Shown here: positions 1 through 9,374 of the stretch, in pieces
Layout: each line of letters starts with the position of its first letter
Position numbering within the stretch: position 1 is the first letter of the stretch
NCBI GenBank assembly: GCA_958423465.1
Contig: CATZRD010000010.1
Location: forward strand, 1-56,507
Reading direction: 5' to 3'
Length of the DNA stretch: 56,507 nt
Origin: an uncultured Oscillospiraceae bacterium
GTDB lineage: Bacteria; Bacillota; Clostridia; Oscillospirales; Oscillospiraceae
The notes under the pieces: model-generated
Told to the model about the DNA's origin: nothing
What the model saw: only the letters and a program-made list of their open reading frames with translations
Database searches by the model: none
Position numbers and translations under genes: made by a program

Positions 1-55
1 AGGATTCCTGACAGAACCGGCGTGGAGGCAGCGGCGGGTGTCGATGCCCGCGCCG
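1..55. repeat. 55-bp direct repeat, copy 1
   Basis: Bases 1-55 recur without a mismatch at 209-263, an offset of 208 bp. The copy abuts the window edge, so the true repeat may extend further left. Copy 2 lies about 120 bp before the first gene. No coding function is apparent; this is part of a hairpin-rich intergenic region. Confidence 0.85.
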
Positions 56-70
56 GAGGCGCGTCCAAGC

Positions 71-165
71 GTTTTGCGCAGCAAAACCTTGCCGCAGGGG
101 CAATTCATTTGCCCCGAGGAATTTAAATCATCTGGGGTCCCCGGCAAATTGTAAATTTGCTGGGG
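71..165. repeat. hairpin-mosaic intergenic element
   Basis: Three short inverted repeats follow one another: 71-77 with 81-87 (3-nt loop gca), 97-103 with 109-115, and 139-150 with 154-165 (12-nt arms with one G.T position, 3-nt loop). Tightly looped hairpins of this kind resemble the small mosaic elements at 5781-5845 and 29384-29492. They could act in transcript processing or be remnants of mobile miniature repeats; neither is shown here. Confidence 0.6.
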
Positions 166-208
166 CACACCCGCACCGGCGAGTATCTGGCCCGCTGCAA
201 GAGCTGAA

Positions 209-263
209 AGGATTCCTGACAGAACCGGCGTGGAGGCAGCGGCGGGTGTCGATGCCCGCGCCG
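209..263. repeat. 55-bp direct repeat, copy 2
   Basis: Identical to bases 1-55. It is followed at 270-298 by a T-rich/A-rich hairpin (7 T against 6 A, 8-nt loop). The stretch 264-384 otherwise holds only the short leader of the next gene. Long reading frames across this region are not supported as genes. Confidence 0.85.
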
Positions 264-384
264 CGAGATGGTTTTTTTGCCCGGTCCCGCAAAAAACCCG
301 CCCGGAGGCGGGAATCCGCTGAATGCCCGTGTGATCGATCTGTCCCGGCGGCATAACGCTATGAGCTTTGAAAGGAGAAGAGCA

Positions 385-852
385 ATGGAAATTCTGGAAA
401 AGGTCGCGTATATGAAGGGCCTGGCCGAGGGCCTTGGCCTGGACACCAAGACCAAGGAGGGCAAGCTCCTCACCGTGATGATGGACGTTCTGGACGACAT
501 CGCCCTGGAGCTGCAGGACATCCGGGATGAGCAGGAGGATCTGGAGCGGGGGCTGGACGCCGTCAGCGACGATCTCAGCGACGTGGAGTCCGTCGTCTAC
601 GATATGTGCGGAGACGATGATGAGGACGAGGACGAAGAGGACGAGTACGACGAGGAGGAGGACGGCGAGGTCTACGAGACCACCTGCCCCAACTGCGAGG
701 AGAACATCTTCTTCGACGAGACTATCCTGGCCGACGGCGAGGTCCAGTGCCCCAACTGCGGGGAGAAGCTGGAGTTCGACCTGGACGATCAGGGCTGCTG
801 CGGCCGCTGCGGTTCCTGCGCCGACGATGCGGACGAGGATGAGGAGGACTGA
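385..852 (+). CDS. CD1247-type zinc-ribbon protein
   Basis: A 155-residue acidic protein. Residues 1-70 match my memory of the CD1247 N-terminal domain of Clostridia (a KVAYxKGLAEGL start followed by KEGKLL and a helical DVLDDIA region). An Asp/Glu-rich linker covers about 77-95, then a zinc ribbon with CPNC at 101-104 and CPNC at 122-125. Four more cysteines (138, 139, 142, 145) could bind a second metal. The start at 385 is chosen because AAAGGAG lies at 371-377; upstream in-frame ATGs at 268 and 361 lack a ribosome-binding site and the former lies in a repeat hairpin. Its role in the cell is not known. It is followed by its own terminator. Confidence 0.85.
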   Translation: MEILEKVAYMKGLAEGLGLDTKTKEGKLLTVMMDVLDDIALELQDIRDEQEDLERGLDAVSDDLSDVESVVYDMCGDDDEDEDEEDEYDEEEDGEVYETTCPNCEENIFFDETILADGEVQCPNCGEKLEFDLDDQGCCGRCGSCADDADEDEED

Positions 853-880
853 GCCTCCCGTCCAGCGGTATGTCTGACCG

Positions 881-917
881 CGCCCCTGCCGGGACCCATT
901 CGGCAGGGGCGCTTTTT
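881..917 (+). terminator. rho-independent terminator
   Basis: Ten-bp GC-rich stem (881-890 with 902-911) and a run of five T (913-917), directly after the zinc-ribbon gene. It also shows that the ATG at 870 cannot be the start of the next gene, since that start would lie in the terminator. Confidence 0.85.
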
Positions 918-959
918 ATGAGCGACGCCTCCCCGTCGGGGAGGGGAAAGGAAGAGACC

Positions 960-1841
960 ATGAAAAGCAAAGTTTATTTTACCAAGACCATCACCCCGGA
1001 GAAGGTGGTAGAGCTGTATCGGGCGGCGGGCCGGCCCCTGACAGGCCGGGTGGCGGCCAAGGTCCACTCCGGCGAGGAGGGGAATCAGAATTTCCTTCAC
1101 CCGGAGTTTTTCCGGCCGGTGATCGACCTGACCGGGGCCACGGTGGTGGAGTGCAACACCGCCTATGACGGCGCCCGCAACGAGACGGAGAAGCACCGCC
1201 GTCTGCTGGCAGACCATGGCTGGAGCAGGTATTTCGACGTGGACCTGATGGACGGAGAGGGGCCGGACCTGCGCCTGCCGCTGAAGGGCGGCCTGGTGCT
1301 GAAGGAAAATCTGGTGGGGAAGCATCTGGCGGACTATGACGCTCTGCTGGTGCTGTCTCACTTCAAGGGCCACCCCATGGGCGGCTACGGCGGCGCGCTG
1401 AAGCAGCTGTCCATCGGCTGCGCCTCCACCGCCGGCAAATGCCTCATCCACTCCGGCGGAACGGTGGACGATCAGAGCATTATCTGGGACCACTGCGCGG
1501 AGCAGGACGTGTTCTGCGAGGCCATGGCAGACGCCGCCAAGACCGTGGTGGACTTCTTCAAGGGGAACGCGGTGTATGTGAACGTCATGGCTAACCTGTC
1601 CGTGGACTGCGACTGCTGCGCCGTGGCGGAGGACCCCTGCATGAGGGACATCGGCGTGCTGGCCTCTCTGGACCCGGTGGCCCTGGATCAGGCGTGCCTG
1701 GACCTGGTGTACCGGTCCGACGATCCCGGCCGGGACCACTTCATTGAGCGGGTGGAGACCCGCCGCGGCGTCCACACCATTGAGGCGGCGGAGCAGCTGG
1801 GCGTGGGCAGCCGGGACTACGAGCTGGTGGCGCTGGACTGA
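960..1841 (+). CDS. DUF362 domain-containing protein
   Basis: A 293-residue protein of the DUF362 family, thought to be iron-sulfur-associated proteins of unknown reaction. Visible features are the Gly-rich segment HFKGHPMGGYGGALK near residues 135-150, and the C-terminal cysteine cluster VDCDCCAVAEDPCMRDIG followed by ASLDPVALDQACLDLV, which is typical of the family. The start at 960 follows GGAAAGGAAGAG; an upstream in-frame ATG (870) lies inside the preceding terminator and is rejected. It appears to be a single-gene unit. Function remains unassigned. Confidence 0.85.
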   Translation: MKSKVYFTKTITPEKVVELYRAAGRPLTGRVAAKVHSGEEGNQNFLHPEFFRPVIDLTGATVVECNTAYDGARNETEKHRRLLADHGWSRYFDVDLMDGEGPDLRLPLKGGLVLKENLVGKHLADYDALLVLSHFKGHPMGGYGGALKQLSIGCASTAGKCLIHSGGTVDDQSIIWDHCAEQDVFCEAMADAAKTVVDFFKGNAVYVNVMANLSVDCDCCAVAEDPCMRDIGVLASLDPVALDQACLDLVYRSDDPGRDHFIERVETRRGVHTIEAAEQLGVGSRDYELVALD

Positions 1842-1967
1842 CGCACCGGCGGAAAATACCGGAAAAACCGCCGGCGCAACCGCTGGTTGTCAAATTATCC
1901 ACTGTTTTTGGTGGCGCTTTCCCGGGAAATCCGGTAGGATGGAGCCATCAAGCACAGGAGGTCTGCC

Positions 1968-2747
1968 ATGGATTTTGCTGAGAGACTGTACGCCCTCCGC
2001 CGGGAGAAGGGCCTGAGCCAGGAGGAACTGGCGGAGGTGGTGGGGGTCACCCGTCAGGCGGTGCAGAAGTGGGAGTCCGGGGCCAGCCGCCCGGACATGG
2101 ACAATCTCACCGCCCTGGCCCGGTATTTTGGGGTGACGCTGGACTACCTCATCACCGGGGAGGAGCCGCCCGCCCCGGCGGCAGGGAGCCCTACCGTCAT
2201 TGAGAAGCACTACTACCGGGAGTGCGGGGACTTCTTCCGCCCGCGGGGGGACTACGAGTACGTCAGCAGGCGGACCCTGTGGGGCCTGCCTCTGGTCCAC
2301 GTCCACATCAGTGGGCGGGGGCTGGCCCGGGCCAGGGGGATCATAGCCGTGGGCAATGTGGCCACGGGGCTGGTGTCGCTGGGGGTATTCTCCGCGGGGC
2401 TGTTGTCCCTGGGGGTGATCTCCCTGGGGGTGCTGCTCTCCATCGGGTGCGTGTCGGCGGGGACCCTGTCTCTGGGCTGCTTCGCCTTCGGCTGGCTGGC
2501 CCTGGGGGCCGTGACCTTCGGCCGCTACGCCATCGGCGGCGTCGCCGTGGCCTCCCGGATCGCCCTGGGCGGCGTGGCCAATGGCCCGTTGGCCATCGGT
2601 GGCGCGGTGAAGGGGACCACCCGGTTCCGCCTCATGGAGGGGGTCCCCGTGGACCGGGCCACCAGAGACGCCATCCGTCAGGCGGTGGCCGAGGCTCTGG
2701 GTGGCCGGCTCCCCTGGCTGCGGTGGCTCTTCACCGCTTGGTTCTGA
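1968..2747 (+). CDS. XRE-type HTH regulator with Gly pentad-repeat tail
   Basis: A 259-residue protein. Residues 3-60 form a classical XRE/Cro helix-turn-helix (LSQEELAEVVGVTRQAVQKWESG, here split as LSQEELAEVV and GVTRQAVQKWESG), so DNA binding is well supported. Residues 129-190 carry a strict five-residue period with Gly at 129, 134, 139, 144, 149, 154, then 160, 165, 170, 175, 180, 185, 190, mostly of the form G-x-(L/F/I)-(S/A)-(L/A/I). This may fold as a beta-helix-like or membrane-associated module; I do not know its name. RBS CAGGAGGT at about 1955. A perfect 12-bp palindrome at 1918-1929 just upstream could be its own operator. Confidence 0.8.
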   Translation: MDFAERLYALRREKGLSQEELAEVVGVTRQAVQKWESGASRPDMDNLTALARYFGVTLDYLITGEEPPAPAAGSPTVIEKHYYRECGDFFRPRGDYEYVSRRTLWGLPLVHVHISGRGLARARGIIAVGNVATGLVSLGVFSAGLLSLGVISLGVLLSIGCVSAGTLSLGCFAFGWLALGAVTFGRYAIGGVAVASRIALGGVANGPLAIGGAVKGTTRFRLMEGVPVDRATRDAIRQAVAEALGGRLPWLRWLFTAWF

Positions 2748-2774
2748 GGGAACGTTCGCTTTTGAAAGGGAGAA

Positions 2775-2806
2775 AGGGCCGCGGTGAAATGTCCGCGGCC
2801 CTATTC
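2775..2806 (+). terminator. putative terminator after the HTH regulator
   Basis: Perfect 10-bp inverted repeat (2775-2784 with 2793-2802, 8-nt loop) of mostly G and C, 28 bp after the stop codon. The T tract after it is poor, so it may be a weak terminator or a 3'-end stabiliser. Confidence 0.5.
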
Positions 2807-2851
2807 CCATATCTGGGGACCATTTCCGGGGCTTTTCCCCGGCGAACCCTG

Positions 2852-2879
2852 TTGACAAGGGGAAAAAGTGTGCTATAAT
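2852..2879 (+). promoter_or_regulatory. strong sigma-A type promoter of the T-box transcript
   Basis: TTGACA at 2852-2857 and TATAAT at 2874-2879, 16-bp spacer, with an extended -10 TGC (2871-2873). Transcription should begin near 2886, immediately before the T-box leader. Confidence 0.85.
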
Positions 2880-2885
2880 CAGTTT

Positions 2886-3120
2886 ACAACCATGAAAAAC
2901 GCGTCACGAGGAAACCAGCGGCCATCGGACGGCCTCAGCGAGCGGGGGAGGGTGGAAGCCCCGCGGCCTGCGTCCCGGCAGCAGCCACTTCCCAGTGGGC
3001 GGCGACGAGCCGCACGGTTTTGCCCCCGTTATCGGGCGCTCGAGATATCCCTTTTGGGATAATTAGGGTGGTACCGCGAAGATCTTCGCCCCTATGCGGC
3101 GGCGAGGTCTTTCTTTTTTT
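2886..3120 (+). promoter_or_regulatory. T-box leader (tRNA-sensing), probably alanine
   Basis: A T-box riboswitch senses uncharged tRNA and lets transcription pass a terminator. The hallmark AGGGTGGTACCGCG is at 3065-3078. The UGGU within it (3069-3072) would pair with an ACCA tRNA end, consistent with a discriminator A such as tRNA-Ala. Stem I distal elements are visible at about 2937-2965 (AGCGAG and GGTGGAAGCC). A candidate specifier GCC (alanine) followed by A lies at 2984-2987, but this is tentative. The competing terminator pairs 3077-3092 with about 3097-3113 and ends in a T run. alaS lies 2.8 kb downstream, behind two other genes. Confidence 0.85.
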
Positions 3121-3148
3121 GCCCCGGCGTGAATAGGAGGAACCTGCG

Positions 3149-3562
3149 ATGAAAAAACGGATGACAGCCCTGGTCCTGGCCCTGCTGGCCTGCCTGGCCC
3201 TGACCGCCTGTCAGGGAGAACCCCTTCCGGCGGGGATGGACGAGGAGACCCTCATCGCCCAGGGGCGGAAAACGGCGCGGATGCTGGCCGGCGGGGAGTA
3301 CGACGCCGTGGCGGCCCTGGTCCGGGAGGACCTGCGGGAGACCATCACCGCCGACAGCCTCCGGGACCTGATGCTGCGCCAGACGGAGGGCGCCGGCGCG
3401 TACCGCCAGGTGGAGGACGCCATGGCCACCGGCCAGACCGCCAATGGGGAATCCTTCGGCGTGGCGGTGCTCTACTGCGAATATACCGAGGACAGCGTGC
3501 TGTTCCGGCTGGCTTTTGACCCGGATATGGCGCTCATCGGCCTGGAGGTCAAAAAGCAATGA
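3149..3562 (+). CDS. DUF3887-like lipoprotein
   Basis: A 137-residue protein with a lipoprotein signal peptide: basic start MKKR, hydrophobic core, and lipobox LTAC with the lipidated Cys at residue 21. The mature part (VREDLRETITADSLRDLM, then FGVAVLYCEYTEDSVLFRLAFD) resembles the DUF3887 fold, a small NTF2-like domain often found beside alpha/beta hydrolases. It is the first gene after the T-box leader and sits 30 bp before the hydrolase, so the two are probably an exported pair. RBS AGGAGG at about 3136. The domain name is from memory; the lipoprotein nature is directly visible. Confidence 0.75.
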   Translation: MKKRMTALVLALLACLALTACQGEPLPAGMDEETLIAQGRKTARMLAGGEYDAVAALVREDLRETITADSLRDLMLRQTEGAGAYRQVEDAMATGQTANGESFGVAVLYCEYTEDSVLFRLAFDPDMALIGLEVKKQ

Positions 3563-3592
3563 CCGAGATACATATGAGCGGAGGAACGGAGA

Positions 3593-5767
3593 TTGACCAT
3601 AAAGCTTGCCCGATCCGGGGCGGCCCTTCGGGGCCGCTGCCGTGACTGGGGTGTACGAAATTTCGCGGGGACGGCGGCGGCGGTTTGCCATACGTCCCTG
3701 GCGCTGGCCGCCCTGCTGCTGGGCTGGACGCTGGCGTCTTTGACCTGGCCCGGCCCTCTGGGCTGCGCCGTCTTTGCGTTGGCCGCCCTGGCGGCGGCGG
3801 AGCTGGCCCTCTGGCTGCTGCGAAAGCTGCTGCGCCGCCTGCTGAGCCGGGACCCGGGACCCTTGGCGGCGGCGCTGGTGTTCACCGGCGTTCTGGCCGC
3901 CGCCGCGGCGGAGGGCGCGGGGGAGGGCTGGACGGTCCGGGTGTGGCTCTTTACCGGCGCCGCGGCGGGAGCCGTGCTGCTGGCGTCGGCCAGCTTCTGG
4001 GCTCTGGCGGTCCGGCGGCGGGCGACGCCCACTACGGTGCTGTGCCTCCTGCTGTCCGGTGCTGTGACGGTGCTGACGGCGGCGCTGCTGGCCTCCGACG
4101 GTTTTTCGGACGACGCCCTCCGGCGGGACGCGGCTCTGCTGGAGGTCTCCGGCCCGGGGGAGAGCGCTCTGGAGCCGTCTCTGGGCATGGGGCCTTACGC
4201 CGTGGAGACCCTGGACTACGGGCCCGGCGGTGCCCTGCCGGAGGCGGGCACGGTGGACCTGACTCCCTACATGGACCGGGACACTGGCGATCTGGCGGGG
4301 AACTATGTGGACGCCTACCTGGACTACGAGCTGGACCGGACGCCCCTGACGGGCCGGGTGTGGTACCCGGCGGAGGGGGAGAACTGCCCCCTGCTGGTGA
4401 TCGCCCACGGGAACCATGAGATCACCACCGACTCCTACCTGGGCTACGCCTACCTGGGGGAGTACCTGGCCAGCCACGGCTACGCGGTGGCCTCGGTGGA
4501 TCAGAACGCCTGTAACCTGCTGACCAACGAGAACGACGGCCGGGCGGTGCTCCTGCTGGAGCATATCGGCCTGCTGCTGGACTTCAATGGCCGGGAAGGA
4601 AATCCCCTTTACAGGCGGCTGGACAGCGGCAATATCGCCATTGCCGGCCACAGCCGGGGCGGCGAGATGGCCGCCACCGCCTATCTCTTCAACGGCTACG
4701 ACCGCTACCCGGAAAACGGGGCGGTGCGCTTTAACTACCACTATGATATCAAGTCCGTGATCGCCATTGCCCCCACGGTGAACCAGTACAAGCCCGCCGG
4801 CCACAGCGTGGCGCTGGAGGATGTGAACTACCTGCTGCTCCACGGGGCGGCGGACCGGGACGTGACCCGCTTTATGGGCATGAGCCAGTACGAGAACATC
4901 ACCTTCACCGGGAAGGGGGACTATCTGAAGTCCGCCCTGTACATCGGCGGGGCCAACCACGGGCAGTTCAACTCCCTCTGGGGCGCCCGCGACCAGACCG
5001 GACCCGCCGGCCGTTTTCTGAACGTGAAGGGGCTGCTGGCGGAGGAGGACCAGCAGCGGATCGCCCAGGTGTTCATCAAGGTGTTCCTGGACGTGACCCT
5101 CCGGGGGGACGAGAGCTGCCGGCCCCTCCTGACGGACTGGGACCGCTATGCCGCCCAGCTCCCCCAAACGGTGTATTTTCAGAGCTGGCAGGAGGCGGGC
5201 TTTACCGCCATCGCCGATTTTGAGGAGGACTCCGATCTGGAGACCGGGACCATGGCGGGGGTCACGGCCCGGACCAGCGGCGTCAACTGGTGGGCGGAGG
5301 AGCTGCTGAACTTCGCCGGTGACACTGCCTACGACACCCACGCCCTGCGGCTGCGGTGGGGCAATGCCGGGCGCTATACCCTGCACACCCCGGCGCTGGA
5401 CCTCACCGGACAGGCGCTGACCTTCGACATCTGCGACCGGGATACCAAGGCCGCGGAGAAGGGGGAGGCCCGGGCCCTGCTGGACGGTCAGGTGATCCTC
5501 ACCGATAAGGCCGGGCGGGAGGCCGCCGCCTCTATTCGGGACTACGCCGCCGTGTTCCCCATTTTGGCGGTGCGTTCGGACAAGCTGGATGTTCTCTTTG
5601 ACACACCGAGCTGGAAATACGCCATGTCTACCGTGTCCATCCCTGTGGAGGCGCTCGCCGGGGAGGCGGGCTTCGACCCCGCCGCCGTGACGGCGATCAG
5701 CTTCCGGTTCGAGGGGAGCGGCCAGGTGAGCATGGACAACATCGGCTTTACGCCGGTGGGAGCGTAA
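3593..5767 (+). CDS. membrane-anchored alpha/beta hydrolase
   Basis: A 724-residue protein. About residues 28-175 hold four to five hydrophobic helices. Next comes a lipase/PET-hydrolase-like alpha/beta hydrolase with oxyanion segment VIAHGNHE (H272), nucleophile elbow GHSRGG (Ser354), acid candidates D421/D423 in HGAADRDV and catalytic His456 in ANHGQFN. The last 180 residues look like a beta-rich, jelly-roll-like domain ending in DNIGF, so the protein is longer than usual for the family. The start is a TTG at 3593 preceded by GAGGAACGGA; no in-frame ATG fits the membrane segment better. The catalytic domain is expected outside the membrane. The natural ester or amide substrate is unknown. 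Confidence 0.75.
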   Translation: MTIKLARSGAALRGRCRDWGVRNFAGTAAAVCHTSLALAALLLGWTLASLTWPGPLGCAVFALAALAAAELALWLLRKLLRRLLSRDPGPLAAALVFTGVLAAAAAEGAGEGWTVRVWLFTGAAAGAVLLASASFWALAVRRRATPTTVLCLLLSGAVTVLTAALLASDGFSDDALRRDAALLEVSGPGESALEPSLGMGPYAVETLDYGPGGALPEAGTVDLTPYMDRDTGDLAGNYVDAYLDYELDRTPLTGRVWYPAEGENCPLLVIAHGNHEITTDSYLGYAYLGEYLASHGYAVASVDQNACNLLTNENDGRAVLLLEHIGLLLDFNGREGNPLYRRLDSGNIAIAGHSRGGEMAATAYLFNGYDRYPENGAVRFNYHYDIKSVIAIAPTVNQYKPAGHSVALEDVNYLLLHGAADRDVTRFMGMSQYENITFTGKGDYLKSALYIGGANHGQFNSLWGARDQTGPAGRFLNVKGLLAEEDQQRIAQVFIKVFLDVTLRGDESCRPLLTDWDRYAAQLPQTVYFQSWQEAGFTAIADFEEDSDLETGTMAGVTARTSGVNWWAEELLNFAGDTAYDTHALRLRWGNAGRYTLHTPALDLTGQALTFDICDRDTKAAEKGEARALLDGQVILTDKAGREAAASIRDYAAVFPILAVRSDKLDVLFDTPSWKYAMSTVSIPVEALAGEAGFDPAAVTAISFRFEGSGQVSMDNIGFTPVGA

Positions 5768-5780
5768 ATAAAGTTTTCGC

Positions 5781-5845
5781 CCGCCTTTTTCAAAAGGCGG
5801 CGGAGTCCAGAGGCGGAGCCTCTGGTGGGTTTGGGCGAAGCCCAA
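5781..5845. repeat. three-hairpin mosaic element before alaS
   Basis: Three consecutive hairpins with tiny loops: 5781-5789 with 5792-5800, 5807-5814 with 5818-5825 (loop gga) and 5831-5836 with 5840-5845 (loop gaa). They fill the 139-bp gap between the hydrolase and alaS. An A/T-rich stretch (5846-5890) follows; I see no convincing promoter there. The element resembles those at 71-165 and 29384-29492. Confidence 0.6.
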
Positions 5846-5906
5846 CATTCTATCGCAAATTAACATTTCATTATAAGAAACTAAAAGAAAAAAGGAGAGA
5901 GACCCC

Positions 5907-8576
<2,670 letters not shown>

Positions 8577-8596
8577 GCCGAAGAAGGAGAGATCCC

Positions 8597-8770
8597 ATGA
8601 TCCCCACCGATCCCGCCATCCTGCTGAGCTTCGTGAACACCAGGCTCCGGGACGAGTATGAGAGCCTGGCCGAGCTGTGCGCCGCCCTGGACGCCGATGA
8701 GGCGGCTCTGCGGTCGGCCCTGGCGGCCATCGGCTATACCTACGATCCCAACCAAAATCAGTTTACATAA
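8597..8770 (+). CDS. DUF4250 domain-containing small protein
   Basis: A 57-residue protein that starts at an ATG preceded by GAAGGAGAG. It begins MIPTDPAILLSFVNTRLRD and ends IGYTYDPNQNQF, which fits the DUF4250 family of Firmicutes as I remember it. The middle (SLAELCAALDADEAALRSAL) looks like a small helical, possibly winged-helix-like unit. It sits between alaS and the HIT gene with short gaps (20 and 22 bp), so it should share the alaS transcript. Function is unknown. Confidence 0.85.
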   Translation: MIPTDPAILLSFVNTRLRDEYESLAELCAALDADEAALRSALAAIGYTYDPNQNQFT

Positions 8771-8792
8771 CATTTGAAAAGGAGGCTGACCT

Positions 8793-9158
8793 ATGTCCGA
8801 CGTACTGCGCTTTGACCCCGACTGCCTGTTCTGCAAGATCATCAAGGGGGACATCCCCTCCAGCAAGGTCTATGAGGACAATTTGTGCTACGCGTTCTAC
8901 GACATTAACCCCCAGGCGCCTACCCACTTTCTGGTGGTGCCCAAGGCCCACATCCAGTCTGTTTCGGAGATCAACAAGTGGAATGAGGCCATCGTGGGGC
9001 ACATCTTCTCCGTCATCGCCAAGCTGGCGGAGGAGCTGGGCTTTGCCCAGGCCGGCTACCGGGTGGTGTCCAATATCGGCGAGGCGGGCCAGCAGTCTGT
9101 GCCCCACCTCCACTTCCACGTGCTGGCGGGACGGGATATGACCTGGCCTCCGGGCTGA
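8793..9158 (+). CDS. HIT-family (histidine triad) hydrolase
   Basis: A 121-residue protein of the HINT branch, which hydrolyses nucleoside phosphoramidates and related adenylates. It has the zinc-site pair CLFC at residues 11-14, the segment FYDINPQAPTHFLVVPKAH, and the triad HLHFHV with His105, His107 and His109. Length is normal. It is the last gene of the alaS train; HIT proteins can remove aminoacyl- or lysyl-adenylates, which would suit a neighbour of a tRNA synthetase, though this link is inference. RBS AAAAGGAGG upstream. It is followed by repeats and a terminator. Confidence 0.93.
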   Translation: MSDVLRFDPDCLFCKIIKGDIPSSKVYEDNLCYAFYDINPQAPTHFLVVPKAHIQSVSEINKWNEAIVGHIFSVIAKLAEELGFAQAGYRVVSNIGEAGQQSVPHLHFHVLAGRDMTWPPG

Positions 9159-9290
9159 CCCGGCATATGGCCCGCCGGGCCAGTCGAGCGAAGTTCCTTT
9201 GGAGCGAGGCGACTCAACATCTGCCGTTGAGCCAGCCGAGCGAAGTTCCTTTGGAGCGAGGCGACCCCGGCATATAGCCCGCCGGGCTAG
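9159..9290. repeat. composite A-B-B-A direct repeats
   Basis: Unit A (25 bp, two differences) occurs at 9159-9183 and 9266-9290 and contains its own inverted repeat (CCCGG...CCGGG). Unit B (29 bp, identical) occurs at 9185-9213 and 9237-9265. The order A-B-spacer-B-A in direct orientation suggests duplication of a small element after the HIT gene. No coding content. Confidence 0.8.
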
Positions 9291-9312
9291 CGGCGTATCA
9301 GCGCAGACAATG

Positions 9313-9364
9313 AAAAAGAGGAGCGTACCGATAGGGGATTTCCCCTGGTACGCTCCTCTTTTTT
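9313..9364. terminator. bidirectional terminator
   Basis: Long stem (9313-9329 with 9347-9363) flanked by A5 on the left and T6 on the right, between the convergent HIT gene and the leftward hydrolase. It can terminate on both strands. Confidence 0.9.
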
Positions 9365-9374
9365 GCGGAACCTG

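Noticed and set aside
870..959. Upstream start giving the DUF362 protein a 30-residue extension
   Set aside because: The ATG precedes and runs through a rho-independent terminator; a good ribosome site lies before 960.
2868..3062. A 64-codon frame in the leader before the lipoprotein gene
   Set aside because: The region is a T-box leader with canonical motif and terminator; the frame begins inside the promoter.
9159..9290. CRISPR-like array
   Set aside because: Only two copies each of two units, no regular spacers and no cas genes.
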